This document shows positions 22,231 through 34,230 of a stretch of 64,000 bases of DNA, piece after piece. Source of the DNA: Lineus longissimus (taxonomy: Eukaryota; Nemertea; Pilidiophora; Heteronemertea; Lineidae); assembly GCF_910592395.1 (NCBI RefSeq), contig NC_088323.1, positions 7,624,001 to 7,688,000 on the forward strand, written 5' to 3'. Every line of letters starts with the position of its first letter. Within the stretch, counting starts at the first letter, position 1. The notes under the pieces are model-generated. The model did no database searches. It saw nothing but the letters and a program-made list of their open reading frames with translations, and was not told the origin of the DNA. A program made the position numbers and the translations under genes.

Positions 22231-24229
22231 AGCATAAAGATTGTGTTTACTCGAAAAGTCCTGACAGTAGATTCGGTGGTTTTGAATTTGAATTGGTACA
22301 GTAGTTTTTCTGTGATTTTATATGTGACAGTCAACATTCAACCGGAGTGTACTTCAGGAAATTACAGTTCCGATGTTCTTCATGAATGCTTTGCATCATC
22401 TAATACGAAAAATAGCGCCTTCGGTTTGTTCTGCGGTTAGCTAGAAAAAAAGGAAAATGTGCTACCCAACAACGTCTTCTTCTCGAGCGTCTTCACATTG
22501 GATGTTTCATAGTGTGCCAGTTGTACAGGCCATGTTATATTGCTGACTGAGTCATGTTTTGACGCAGAGTGTAGGCCAGCTACCGTGTATTCGTGTACTC
22601 GCTGCATCAGGAAACTGCTGCAATCTTACACAAATGTCAATCTACACTTCTCACACTTGACACAAGAATATTTTGATAGCATGGCAAACACCAACAAGAT
22701 ACCTTCTCTAAGTGCATGGCCAATCCTCGCTGTAACCATGATGATTTAAATGAAGTTGTCAATTGAAATTCAATCAGGAGAAAACATTTTATTGATTCCG
22801 TGTCAAAACGTTCTAAATTTGGTGACCAACAACATGTTGCGAACTTCTGTCAGCATTTGTTACATTCTACAATATACTCGATCGTTATACAAATTTCCAT
22901 AATTCTGTGTTAATTGATATCCCGGAGCACACTTCTTCTGAAAATTATAGACATATTGTAATATTCTAAAGTGGTCTGATTATCGTTTAAATAAGGTTAA
23001 GCTGGTTTGGACAAGCCTCCCGTTTGTGGCCAAATACTTTTTAGCAGAAGTTCATCAAATATACCACTAGAATGAAAGAGAAGGGTTTAAATAGCCATTT
23101 TGTAAAACAACATTTAAGTTACAGGCGCATATCCGGGGACGTGGGGGGGGGGGGGCTCGGTGGAGATAATGTATCGATAGGCAATTTAAAAAAATCCTCA
23201 ATTAAAATGGTTGATAATTTACTAGAGAATAACCAGCAATTGTTAAAGAACAGTTGATGACAACACAGTAGAAGATAAGTATGTCATTCGAATACAGTGT
23301 CATGTACGGCATCATTGCCAAGATGTTGGCATCTACAATCATGTCTGGCACGATCGATGCCATCAATTAGTTGGATATTATGAACCTTTCCGGCCATTTC
23401 AGTTCGAAACAAAAAACATGGACCAATCCCTTTGATCATTAATGCATGAACCGGTTGTTGTTGCGAAAAGTGGCTGACTCAGAAATGTGTCGTCATTTGC
23501 CGCCCTATAGGGAAATGATTGGGAGGCCAGATCACCCCATCTACAGTCTATGGTATTTTACCATCACCAGATTCAAAGAAAATTACATTGGGAAAGTGAA
23601 AACGGCGGAATGATCAGGTTTTTTAATTGTTCATTCCGAGTGAGGCCTTCGGATGTGACAACAATACGCAAACTGCATTGAAATCGATTAATTACTAAAC
23701 AATGGGATAACATCATAGGTTTCAGGACTGGCATTTATCAATACATGTTCATGCATGTGAAATGATGATGATGTTGCAAATTATTTGAACGTTTCAAGTC
23801 TCTTTCTGAATTACTTTACAACCGAAAAGATTGTAGTTTTGGCGGGCAATCATCACTTCACACATCAAACATCGGTTTTGCACAAATATTCCGATGAGTT
23901 CTTGTAGTTCTCCACTCACCAAAGCTACATCATCTAGTGAGAGACAAGCGGGAGGGGGTTTACTGAAGGTGGCTTCTTGGTCCAACACGGGATGTTTTCA
24001 AGTTGTCATTGGTTCAATATAAAGGTAAAAAGGTATTAGGTAAAAAAGGTATAAGCACAGTGTCTTTATTGTCAATGCTATAAATTAGCGACGGGTTAGC
24101 AGTTTTGTCGGGGGTTACTTTCGTCGAGGCACCGGCACATACGCCAGGCTGTTCCAACTTACCACCGCCACAGCAAATCGCGCCAAAATTGGCTTGGTAT
24201 ACAGGCAAAAGTTTCCGTCCAGGATAGTT

Positions 24230-26444
24230 AATAATAAAATAATAATAATAATAATAAAATACCAGATATTATAGTGCTTCGATCATGCATTGCATGCTCC
24301 GAAGCACTTTACATAAAAGTTAAAGGATTATGTATATATTATTTAAAAGAAAAAAAGAAACATTGATGATAAAAGATTATACAAAACAGTAGGTCTAGAT
24401 GAGGAGATAAAAAAAAATACAAACACAAGTAAGAGCGAATGTCCAATAAAATATGTCTAAAGAATTGACTAGATACCATAGGTGTTCTTAAAAAGAAAAG
24501 TTTTCAAAGCATGTTTAAAAGGTCCTATGTCGTGAATATCTTTTCAGTAAGATGGAAGGGAGTTCCACAGTTTTGGGCCAGCCACCCGGAAAGACCTGTC
24601 GCCATACAGCTTTGTTTTGGACCGTGGAACAGATAAAACAACGGAGTTGGACGATCGTAATGATCTGGTTGGTTTTAAAATGTCGATCATGTCGATAATG
24701 TAACCAGGTGCCTGATGATGTATGGCACGGAAAGTGTGTAAAATCAGTTTAAAATCAATGCGTGCTTTAACCGGGAGCCAGTGTAAATTAACCAAAGCAG
24801 GTGTAATATGGTCTCGACGCTTAGTCCTAGTAATGATCCGAGCGGCAGTATTCTGAACACGACGGAGACGATTGATTGTAGTATCAGGGACACCATAGAG
24901 TAGAGCATTACAATAGTCCATTCGCAATGTGACTAGAGAGTGTACCAGTGTCTTTACAGCATCATCAGGTAGGAATCTCCGAATACGTCCAATGTTTCTT
25001 AGATGCATGTAACATGACCGTGTAGTGAAGCTTATGTGTTTGTCCATAGTCAATGACTGGTCAAGGACCACACCCAAGTTCCTCACAGATGATGCAAATG
25101 CAATATTTGTTCCCCCAACGGTAACGCTGCAATCAGATGCGTCCTTATAACGAAGTGTTGAGAATAAGATGGTTTCCGTTTTGTCACCATTTAACTTGAG
25201 CATGTTCGTATCCATCCACGACTGAATATCAACCAGACATGATTCGAGACGCTGGATAGCAGATATCTGACAGTTCACATTGCTTTTCTTAAAAAAGATG
25301 TACAGTTGTGTGTCGTCAGCATACATGTGATATTCTAGACCATGACTGCGTATTAAGTCACCTAATGGCTTAGTGTACATGGTATACAATTTGGGACCAA
25401 GTACTGAACCTTGCGGAACTCCGAACTGAAGTGGAGTCTTACTGGAGACTTTGCCGTTGATCGATACGGATTGATAACGTCCGTTTAAATAGGAAGAAAA
25501 CCAATTCAGAGCCGGTCCTGTAATACCGTATGTTGTATTGAGACGTTCCAAGAGAATCGAATGGTCGATAGTATCGAATGCAGCTGAGAGATCCAACATG
25601 ACAAGGATTCCCACATTACCAGAGTCCAGTGCACTTAGGATGTCAGACTGAACACGCATCAGAGCGGTTTCAGTCGAATGGTGAGCAGTATAGGCACTTT
25701 GAAAAGGTTCTAGGAGGGAATTAGCAGCGAGGTACCGATCAAGTCTCAAGCCAACCACTTTTTCCAAGATCTTTGAAATAAAACTAAGATTTGAAACTGG
25801 CCGATAGTTTTTGAGCGTTTCCTGATCGAGTCCTGGTTTCTTAAGGAGGTACCACGCCGTCCTTTAGTGACTGGTTCACAATCCTCGTTATCAGTGGGAG
25901 AACCTCCTCAAGGCAGTCCTTCATGAGCCACGTCGGCCACGGGTCTAAAACGCTTGATTTACTCGCACTTGTTTTGATGACCTTTCGAATTTCCTCGTCA
26001 GTTGTGGGCTCGAAAACTGATAATCCACGTGAGCTAGTTCCTCGTGCTAGTTCAGATAGGTTGGAAAACTTGGGGCCACCGCTACTCGCCCCTGACATAC
26101 CATCACGAATCATAACGATTTTGTCCGTAAAAAAAGTATTGAACCGGTTTGCGAGTTCACCTTCCGATTGATGCTCTGGAAGCAGTGGGGATGCGTTGGC
26201 TCCGAGAAGATGCTTCACTATCCTATTGATATTTTTCTGATCCTTACCACAGTCCGAAATTTTATTCTGAAAGTAGGAGCGCCTTGTATCAACAAGCATG
26301 TTATTGACCAATCGACACTGCGCCTGATACATTTGACGGTGAACTTCAAGCTTGCTATTACGCCACTGGCGTTCAAGACGGCGGCGGACCCGTTTAGCTT
26401 CGTGTAGTTCTTCGGTGTACCAAGGGGCATTTTGTCGAAGTGTT
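24230..26444 (-). mobile_element. 5'-truncated CR1-like LINE with RT, in copy 2 only
   Basis: Non-LTR retrotransposon. Reverse transcriptase motifs in order: LDLSAAFDTIDH, QFGVPQGSVLGP, YADDTQLY, LNGDKTE, then the C-terminal HWLPVKARIDFK and LWNSLP. The frame begins with NAPWYTEELHEAKR at the truncated 5' end, so the endonuclease is missing. A frameshift at about 25845 separates the N-terminal block (to 25841) from the RT frame (25767 down to 24544), and the C-terminus is also frameshifted. The 3' end is a run of ATT units. ATAGTT flanks both sides (24224-24229, 26445-26450). The same site in copy 1 (about 14555) is empty. Confidence 0.92.
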
Positions 26445-27242
26445 ATAGTTGACGGGGATTAATCATGAACTTTCCATCCATGGGACATCCATGGATAGTT
26501 GATGGTGAGTCTCCATCAGCTATCCATGGCTGGACCTCGTGGATGGAACGTCCATCGGCCATCAGTGGATAGTTGGTGGAATCCGTTATAGAATCTATGA
26601 TGGACCATCGGAATATACGGGTAAACTTGGCCAATTTATTTTTATTTTCCATAAGTTTGAATAATGCCACTCTAACGTGTTTATGCTTTTGATACATCAT
26701 CGTTTCTTGCCTATTTTGAGGGTCTCACTTTCAGTTAGCAAAATCGAGTGGGTATTATAGCAAAACCTTATTGATATCAATAAGCAACCATTTTTCTACA
26801 ATTTATTATGAGAGATGAGAGTTAAGCCACCTAAATTCTACTAGAAATGGAAGATTTTCCTCGAAACAAAGCCAGTCCATTGTATTCAACTGTTGTGTAG
26901 CAAGAAATGGGGATTCCCAAAACATCAGTGTGTCACTGGTAGGGATGAAACACCCTTCCCTGGGCCAATGGTCACGATCGTTTTCTTTTTTCACTGGTAG
27001 TGGAAACAACCTTCCGTGGGATCCTAGCCTCAATTGCCTTTCTCCCTGGTATGAGAGTGGAAACAACCTCCCGTGGCCATGGTGTCTTTTCTCTACCAGT
27101 ATTATAAGTGGTGGAACACTCGAAGTACAACGCGTAATATTCACAACATTTTGTCAAAATATGAAAAAATATGGTATTTTTGAACCTAACTTACCACTCT
27201 GGAACGAATTCCGCGAGTTTTCCATGGCTTATTCACCTTTTA

Positions 27243-28364
27243 TTAAACTCTTTTGCTATAGATCTTCGCGACTAAAGGTATATGCTGGCCCCTATTCCCC
27301 TTTGGCCAGCTAACGAATTCACCAGCCTTGGTTGGAAGGATAGCATATGACGTGTCATGTTTGGCGGTGAAGGACATCAGCAACCTCACTTGGCCACTCC
27401 CGCTACTAATTAATTTGTTCTTAGTTTTAACGAGATCATTGTCTACGTGAACGATTTCGTACACACTTAGAAACTTTCCATTCAAATACTGTCTTTTATG
27501 AAATATTTCGATGCTATTGTCAGCTTTAACTATAAGGTATTTGTTTCGAAATAGATAGGCTTCGTTATATTTATACATGAACCATAAGTCATTGAAGACC
27601 TCCATCCTTGTTTTGTCATCAATGAGAGTTTTGCATCGGATTGTAAAAGGTCTGAAGGTAAACGAATAAATGCATTCTCTATCACACTGGATATTTTTGA
27701 GTTGAACACTCCTTTCGTTCAACTCTGCCTTTCGACGCTGTCCTTCTGAACCCAAGTTCTTTACATGTTTAAGCTTGAAGAAAAGTCCACAGTCTTGTAT
27801 CTTGAACCAGTGTAGAAATGACAGTGAGACAGCGATGAGTCCGTTCGTCTTACTGTTGCCATATCTTCGTTTCGTCGCATAAGTTAGCTTTAAGAAAACA
27901 TTTTCTCCGCATGTCGCCACTCTAAACCACCGAAAACGTTTACGCCCACTCACAAGACGCGTCTTAAATTCATTATAAGGGATTTTTAGTTTCCGTATGT
28001 TACCTTTAAGGTCAAATATGGTGATTTTGACAGTCGTATGATCCAACACAAACCAGTTAGCTCCTGTATTACTTATTCCTACAAAACTATTCCCATACTC
28101 ACCAGATATGAAGATTAGCTCTTTTACAGTGAAATGCCTAGTCAGTATATACGAAGACATTGCCTTGTTCAGGCGATAGACATACACATTTCGAGGCGTT
28201 GAGAAGATCTTATCGACAGGAGCGGCCATCGCGACTACCTGGAGTCCCTGGTGGTAATAAACTATAGCACCCTGCGTTGGAAACTCTCCTTTAATTGTGA
28301 TATCTTGCGTCAAGTGATATAGATGCTGAATCACAGAGAACAACATCTTTAGTGAGAGCTGCAA
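27243..28364 (-). CDS. Unrecognised 373-residue protein, single exon
   Basis: A continuous frame from ATG to TAA with no intron. I do not recognise the family. The N-terminus (MQLSLKMLFSVIQHLYHL) is mildly hydrophobic but not a clear signal peptide. The rest is rich in short alternating hydrophobic strands, aromatic residues and basic clusters (RKRFRWFRV, KRRYGNSK), with few cysteines. Motifs such as NKYLIVKADNSIEIF and SVYEIVHVD suggest a beta-rich fold, possibly trefoil-like; this is a guess. Conservation of reading frame in both tandem copies, apart from one stop in copy 1, and a third partial relative nearby, argue for a real gene family. Transposon origin is an alternative, since LINE debris lies directly upstream. 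Confidence 0.55.
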   Translation of the reverse strand: MQLSLKMLFSVIQHLYHLTQDITIKGEFPTQGAIVYYHQGLQVVAMAAPVDKIFSTPRNVYVYRLNKAMSSYILTRHFTVKELIFISGEYGNSFVGISNTGANWFVLDHTTVKITIFDLKGNIRKLKIPYNEFKTRLVSGRKRFRWFRVATCGENVFLKLTYATKRRYGNSKTNGLIAVSLSFLHWFKIQDCGLFFKLKHVKNLGSEGQRRKAELNERSVQLKNIQCDRECIYSFTFRPFTIRCKTLIDDKTRMEVFNDLWFMYKYNEAYLFRNKYLIVKADNSIEIFHKRQYLNGKFLSVYEIVHVDNDLVKTKNKLISSGSGQVRLLMSFTAKHDTSYAILPTKAGEFVSWPKGNRGQHIPLVAKIYSKRV

Positions 28365-28849
28365 CCAATATGTTTAGCCGAGTCGTTCGTTTGCTGCCCA
28401 AACATTATTTGCCTGCCGGTGCCACTCGGATATTGACGCTAACCTCAATTTATCTTGGTATTTTCCCAACCATCAAAGACAGAGAAAAATCAGTGACCCT
28501 TTGTTCGGAACAAACCCAACTCCCGAGCCATTGCATCGATCTCACACAAAGCGTTTCCTTTGGCATACAAGGTTTTAAACGGACCTCCACCAAAGTATTT
28601 CGATGGGATACTACGACCAGAGAACAATCCACAACACACACGATCTTCAAACATTGTTAAATTTTCTGCTGCCGTGCAACGGTCTCCCCAACATGTGAAA
28701 CTCTCTCCAAACAATGACACTTTCAAAAGTCGGCTTAAGACCAAATTGTTTCAGGACGACTTTGGTAGGGTAGCGGCTTTATCAGGTTTTGGAAAGGCGA
28801 AATTTTTTTTTTTACTTTATTATTACTATCATCGAAAAAGGCACAAAAA

Positions 28850-29075
28850 GGGAAAAGGGGAGGAAAACTGATTTCATGTCTTTCCTGAGTCATTTCAACT
28901 ATGTCTAGATGTGTTTCGAGGCCACTAAAGCCAAGTTGCTCTTTCAAATGCTTATCCATAAATAACCTATTTTAGGACAAGGTTGTCTCATCTTTTTATT
29001 TAAGAGGCTGATATATTCTGATGTTCGTATCTCAGCCCAGCATCAAGAGATCCTCATGTATCAGACATCATTTTA
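28850..29075 (-). repeat. Dispersed repeat, related to 35565-35790
   Basis: Complement matches 35565-35790 over more than 200 bp (TTATTTATGGATAAGCATTT and GAGGATCTCTTGA are shared). Diverged; family unknown. Confidence 0.65.
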
Positions 29076-29295
29076 CAGAATAAGCCAGTACCAATAGGTC
29101 AATTTCAGGAATTTCTCCCTACAGCCTCAATTTGGGAGAGTGGGTTACATATCTCAATATCATAGTGACACAGAGACAAAATGAGGCCCTTCGATCCGTT
29201 AATTTAACCATCACCCGCGTATGAGGCATACATTTAGGCGGTAAGAACTGGTCTACTAAATGACTTTCAATTTAAAAAAAGGGATCGTTCTGGGT

Positions 29296-29958
29296 TATGG
29301 GCGGTTATTACCGCAAATAAAGACAAACCAAAGCAAAGACACTTGTGTAGCATATCAAGGACACGTAGATTGATACTCCTATGTGTGCCACATCAAAGAC
29401 ATCTAACGATGCGAAGTCAACAGACGGCGCCACCGTCTTGGGAAAAGTAAAAACGACATCGACAACTTCAGGTTTTTGTTGATATAAGCGACTAGCGGGA
29501 AAATGCACATGTGTTGTTATGTCTCTATTGCATCTATTCGTAGTAGACTGTCGTATTTTGAGATCCCCTTTCTTTTCAACATCATCAATCATACTAGTAT
29601 ACCATAACCATGGATAGAGATAAGTTAGAAAACTGTGTCAACCTCCTTCAACTTTTTACTTTTCCCAAGACGGTGGCGCCGTCTGTTGACTTCGCATCGT
29701 TATCTTTGACGTGGTGTATAGTCCAGAGAGGTATTGCCTTCATGTCTTATCTGTGCTGTGTATGGCTCATGAAAACAACTGTCCATCCCAGAGAGGTTGT
29801 GGTCTAGTTTTATCTATGCTGTATCAAACAAAAACAAAACATGCATTCCAGATGTCTTTGATGTGGCACACATAGGAGTATCAATCTACGTGTCCTTGAT
29901 ATGCTACACAAGTGTCTTTGCTTTGGTTTGTCTTTATTTGCGGTAACAACCGCCCATA
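29296..29958. mobile_element. Foldback/MITE with long inverted ends
   Basis: The left end starts TATGGGCGGTTATTACCGC; the right end is its complement with one or two changes. Inverted homology extends about 110 bp, then continues in a second block (29404-29450 against 29650-29710). Flanked by identical CTGGGT at 29290-29295 and 29959-29964. No transposase. Confidence 0.85.
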
Positions 29959-30606
29959 CTGGGTCCTCATATTTTTAATGGGAAAAAATTCGAGTGGTTC
30001 CATCTCAACTACTTCAATGTGTCAAAAATAGAATTCAGCGTAAGAGGTTGCTACATGCACTTAACTCATTTTTGACCAAATTTTCGCTTCGGCGACTCAT
30101 GGTTCTCACCGCCTCAATTGCTGATGCTTTTGTGTTGCTCCTTAAGTAAAGTTCAATCGGGGTTGATCGACTTCCCAGGATTGTAGCTGACACGAGGTCG
30201 AGTTACAGTTTGTAACCGCCGCCGTATACGTATAGACGCACACAGCCACGACGAGTAACAGCACAATATGGCTTCAGATCTAGTAGACTGCAAGCCATAC
30301 ATGCCATAATCACATTGAAACCTTAGACAGAAGCTCAGTACGAGTATTTGCTTTGGAAAGGTGCTAACTCTATGTGTTAGTGTTAACGCAATGTCATGCG
30401 AGCTAATTCGGAGTGAACACTAGAATAAAAAAACTGTTTATTTTGAATTAACCTTTGGTTGTCTTAGAACTTTGCAAAGAGATCTAATCTCATGGTTAAC
30501 AGCGGGCTTATTCTTGTTAATAGTGTTAAACCAGGGTTTACCGAAGGATATGACCTCACCAAGTGCTTCTTAACCTTTTTGCCAGGAGTAAGCGTTTGAA
30601 TGTTGC

Positions 30607-30813
30607 CACGATTCGATGATGCGCCCAGATTGACGCTGCGACCAGTGATGACACAAACGACGGGTTTCTGCACTTCACGATTCGATGTTGCGCCCAGATT
30701 GACGCTGCGACCAGTGATGACACAACCGACGGGTTTCTGCACTTCACGATTCGATGTTGCGCCCAGATTGACGCTGCGACCAGTGATGACACAACCGGCG
30801 GGTTTCTACACTT
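30607..30813. repeat. 69-bp repeat, three units
   Basis: Units begin CACGATTCGATG at 30607, 30676 and 30745. The matching place in copy 1 (about 17568-17640) has one unit. Because 69 is a multiple of three, frames stay open on both strands without coding significance. Confidence 0.9.
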
Positions 30814-33161
30814 CACGTTTAATATAGGAACTTAAATAGAATAAACAGGAAACATACTAAGTAACTGGTAGAAATTTAACTATGAACAAGTAAACACAAC
30901 CAGTGGCAAGCATGCTACTAGCTTAACTCAATTACTAATTAATTGATTACTCGGATGGAGCTCTATACACCACACAGTACTTTGACCCGCCCATACATAT
31001 ACAATACCAGACGGTCATACCGGACAACACCCTGTCCTCCCACATGTACATTACCACTGTACACTTCCACAGGCCTATACAAAAAGACCTATACAAAGCT
31101 GGCTCTCTACAACCAAACTAATACAAAACTGGCTTATCACACCAAACTAATACAAACTGGCTTATCACAACAAACTAACTAAACAACCCAACTGAATACG
31201 TGTAACTACTTTGAAACTAGTTTCACTGAACCTAGCGATACGTGTACATTGTATATTAAGAAAGGTTTGGCACACTTACCCTGAGCAAATTTACACCTCA
31301 CTCCTTCTCCTCATTCACACCAGACAGGAAGTGCTTAGAAACCCACTGGGCAACTCCCTACAACACAACCATGTAAAGGTAATTCCGCACTAATGTAATT
31401 CCGAAAGTGGTGATTCTCTTGACCTGGGAAATATCTTTTTTTGAAGTACAAAACCATTTCGTTTGATTTCTGCCGAAGTGGTACACCACAAGCAAACCGC
31501 TCAACTCGCAGCCTAAAGGTTTTCCAAGCCAATGACCACCACTCGGGTGCGGTCTGACATCTATCTCTTGAAATCGATCCCGTGCGGTTTTGTGTATGAA
31601 ACCTCCGAAAATCAGAAATCAAACCATGTAAACCATGGTAACCGAGTGAGCCCATAAAATTTCATGCAGATTCCAGACAAAATTTCCCGCTATTTTAAAA
31701 AAAGGACCGACTGAATGTGGATAGTGAGTTCTTGCCTGATACCGTAATAAGATCCAGCCCCACCAATCACCAGTCTGTAAAGTTTAGATATATCTCCGGG
31801 CTACTACTCGAGAACCTTCTTGGACATGGAGGACCAGAAAAACAGAATACCTCTCGATCAATTATCTATCACGTATACCATTGGGAGAAACCAATAGTGT
31901 TTTACACTGTCACTTGGTTGCTCAAAAAGCTACACGTACCTTCTTCTGGTATACCCGTGAACCCATTTGACGACACGCCACCACCCTCTCCATACACGTG
32001 GCCTTCTTTTCACTCAGATGACAGAGAAACCGTGCATCAACGTGTAGCACAGCTACTGTTAAGCAGTCCGGATTGATACACAATAGAGCACACGCTAAAA
32101 GAGAACTAGCATCGTGTGTGCCTGCATCTGGTTGACCGATGCCGATGTTAAAGACAACTATAGTGAACTCTGCACTGTGTGTAAGCGCCGCCATGTCCAC
32201 CAAAGCCACCGAACATAAAAAAACTCATAAATCCAACGATCACCTAGCACTGTAAGGTAACGCTGTTAAACGTCATAATTGATCTGTTTGTCTGCAGCAA
32301 AATGTCTTAACATGCCGTATTCAATATTTTGCGACCACTACGCTGATGATTCAGGGTTATCTAAGGCACATCGGATCGGATCTTCGCAGTCCAGGCTATT
32401 GTTCATATTATCAATATTGATTAATCCATACTGGATATTATATATATGCACCACAATCATGGAGAGTCTGGCTGAAATAAAAAAAACGACCATTCCGCCT
32501 GACAAAAATGTGTTAACTGTAACATAACGATATCTCAAGTCATTTATCATCCTCACACATCAAACGAGTTCAGAGATTTTGATATGGTTCTATTGACATC
32601 AGGACAGTTGTGTCTTACATTTCAAATGACAACTTCACAAAACTGCATCGAATATAGACATCAAGACCCCTACCTGGCTGACGGTGGTCGCAAAGCAGAA
32701 GCAGTGTAAGGTTAGTCACAAGAGGTACTAAAAGACTGGACAACATCATCCTGCAGGACCGTGCTGAAAGCAACCGACAAAGAAGCTCTCTTCGGAGAAT
32801 TTGCTGGAATGATCAAGTTCCAAATGACAGAGCACACAGGACCTATCGCCAATACTTCACCGTCATCGCTCGATCATGGGGTAGAATGATAATGATGGGG
32901 GACCGACGATGATATTTACTTAATTAGCTCTCACTCCCATGAAATACAGAATTGATTTCGAACTGAAACAGTAGCACAATACAATCTAAGGAACAATAAC
33001 AGTTGTCAAACGGCGTGATCCTAACCGTTATAGATAGAATGGGTAGGATCGATTCTGATGACTAAGCGTTATGAATAGCATGGGTAAGATCGATTCTTAA
33101 GACTGATGATAGCTGCTGGCTTATTGATTTTATTTATTGTTCTCCGTTACAAAACCAAACG

Positions 33162-33382
33162 TTAAAGGAACTCTATAGGCAGTAGCTAGGTCGGCAAGAT
33201 AAAATAACAAGAAGTCGCCAATAGGAGTCTCTCACATCTCAAAGTACGTCAAAACTATTCGCGCTTGTAGGAGGCATATATTTAGTGCTGAATCTAACAT
33301 GACCCAGAGCCCTTACCGTGTATATAGTCACCTGAAGATAGTCAGTTTGACCCGCCTACTCCTGCCTATAGTCCCCCTTTAA
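33162..33382. mobile_element. TTAA-MITE, full length (copy b)
   Basis: Starts TTAAAGGAACTCTATAGGC and ends GCCTATAGTCCCCCTTTAA, inverted ends bounded by TTAA. Core shared with copies at 34997 and 58541. Confidence 0.8.
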
Positions 33383-33889
33383 GCAAAACGTATATAAGTG
33401 ACAACACAAATACATTAGATGAATAGTTCATCGTATGGTTGGTTTGAGTCCAAAAAACATGATATGTAATATAAAGTAAGTGTGCTGGCAAGGCGAATTT
33501 GTTAGTTATCAACTAGTAGTATCAATTAGTAGTGTCAGTTTCAAATATTGTTGATCAGAGAACAATATCCCAGTAAACTCGGCAAATTAGTTATGCCGAG
33601 AACGACAGAGGGTCCCAAAAATATGTAAGGTGTCCAAAATATGTAATATGTCTGTGGTGGTGTTGGTGGAACCACTCTCCCTCGAGCCATTAACCTCTTT
33701 TCAACTACCAGTGTTAATGGTGCTGGAAAAACCTGAATTACAACCTGGAAAAATTATAGTGTATCGCACTCTTGGACGTTACTGGATGCCTTGGATCGAA
33801 TTCTGTTCATTTTAGTTACTCATATTCATTAAGACGTACGACTATAGATTTTTGCAGTTAGGGGTATACTCTGGCCACTAACTATATTC

Positions 33890-34230
33890 CTTCTAGGCCA
33901 GCCAACGAATTCACCATCCTTGTTTGGATAGAGAACAACATGACTAAGCTGGCTGGAAAGGATACCAGTAACCTCAATTAGCCACCCCCACTAGCAAGAA
34001 GAATTTTTTTTGATTTTAACTGCATTTGTTCCTCGTGACCATGGTTACCGATTTCGTACATATTTAGAAACGTCCCATTCACCTTGTGTGTTTTACGAAA
34101 TTGATCGTGTTTTTGTCAGCTTCAACTATTAGGTAATTTTTCCCACGGGAATAGGCTTTCGTTAGATTGATACCTGAACCAGACGTCATTGAAGACCTCC
34201 ATCTTTGTTTTGACACCGATGAGAGTTGTA
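33890..34230 (-). pseudogene. Partial second relative of the unknown gene (copy 2)
   Basis: Tandem-copy equivalent of 21160-22230 without the 709-bp insertion, so the 3' part of the homology is continuous. The frame is still broken. Confidence 0.6.

Larger units (their letters stand above)
13051..22822. repeat. Tandem duplication, copy 1
   Basis: Starts TGACCAACAACATGTTGCG and ends CGTTCTAAATTTGG. Colinear with 22823-34846. Non-coding stretches 13051-14560, 17253-21160 and 22340-22822 match copy 2 and show no gene I can name. Compared with copy 2, it has a 208-bp internal tandem repeat, a LINE 3' end inserted at 18687, about 380 bp extra at 18195-18570 and a 709-bp insertion at 21243. It lacks the RT LINE at 24230 and the segment corresponding to about 28692-30313. 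Confidence 0.9.

Noticed and set aside
30464-30827. Overlapping open frames on both strands
   Set aside because: Produced by the 69-bp repeat, whose length is a multiple of three.
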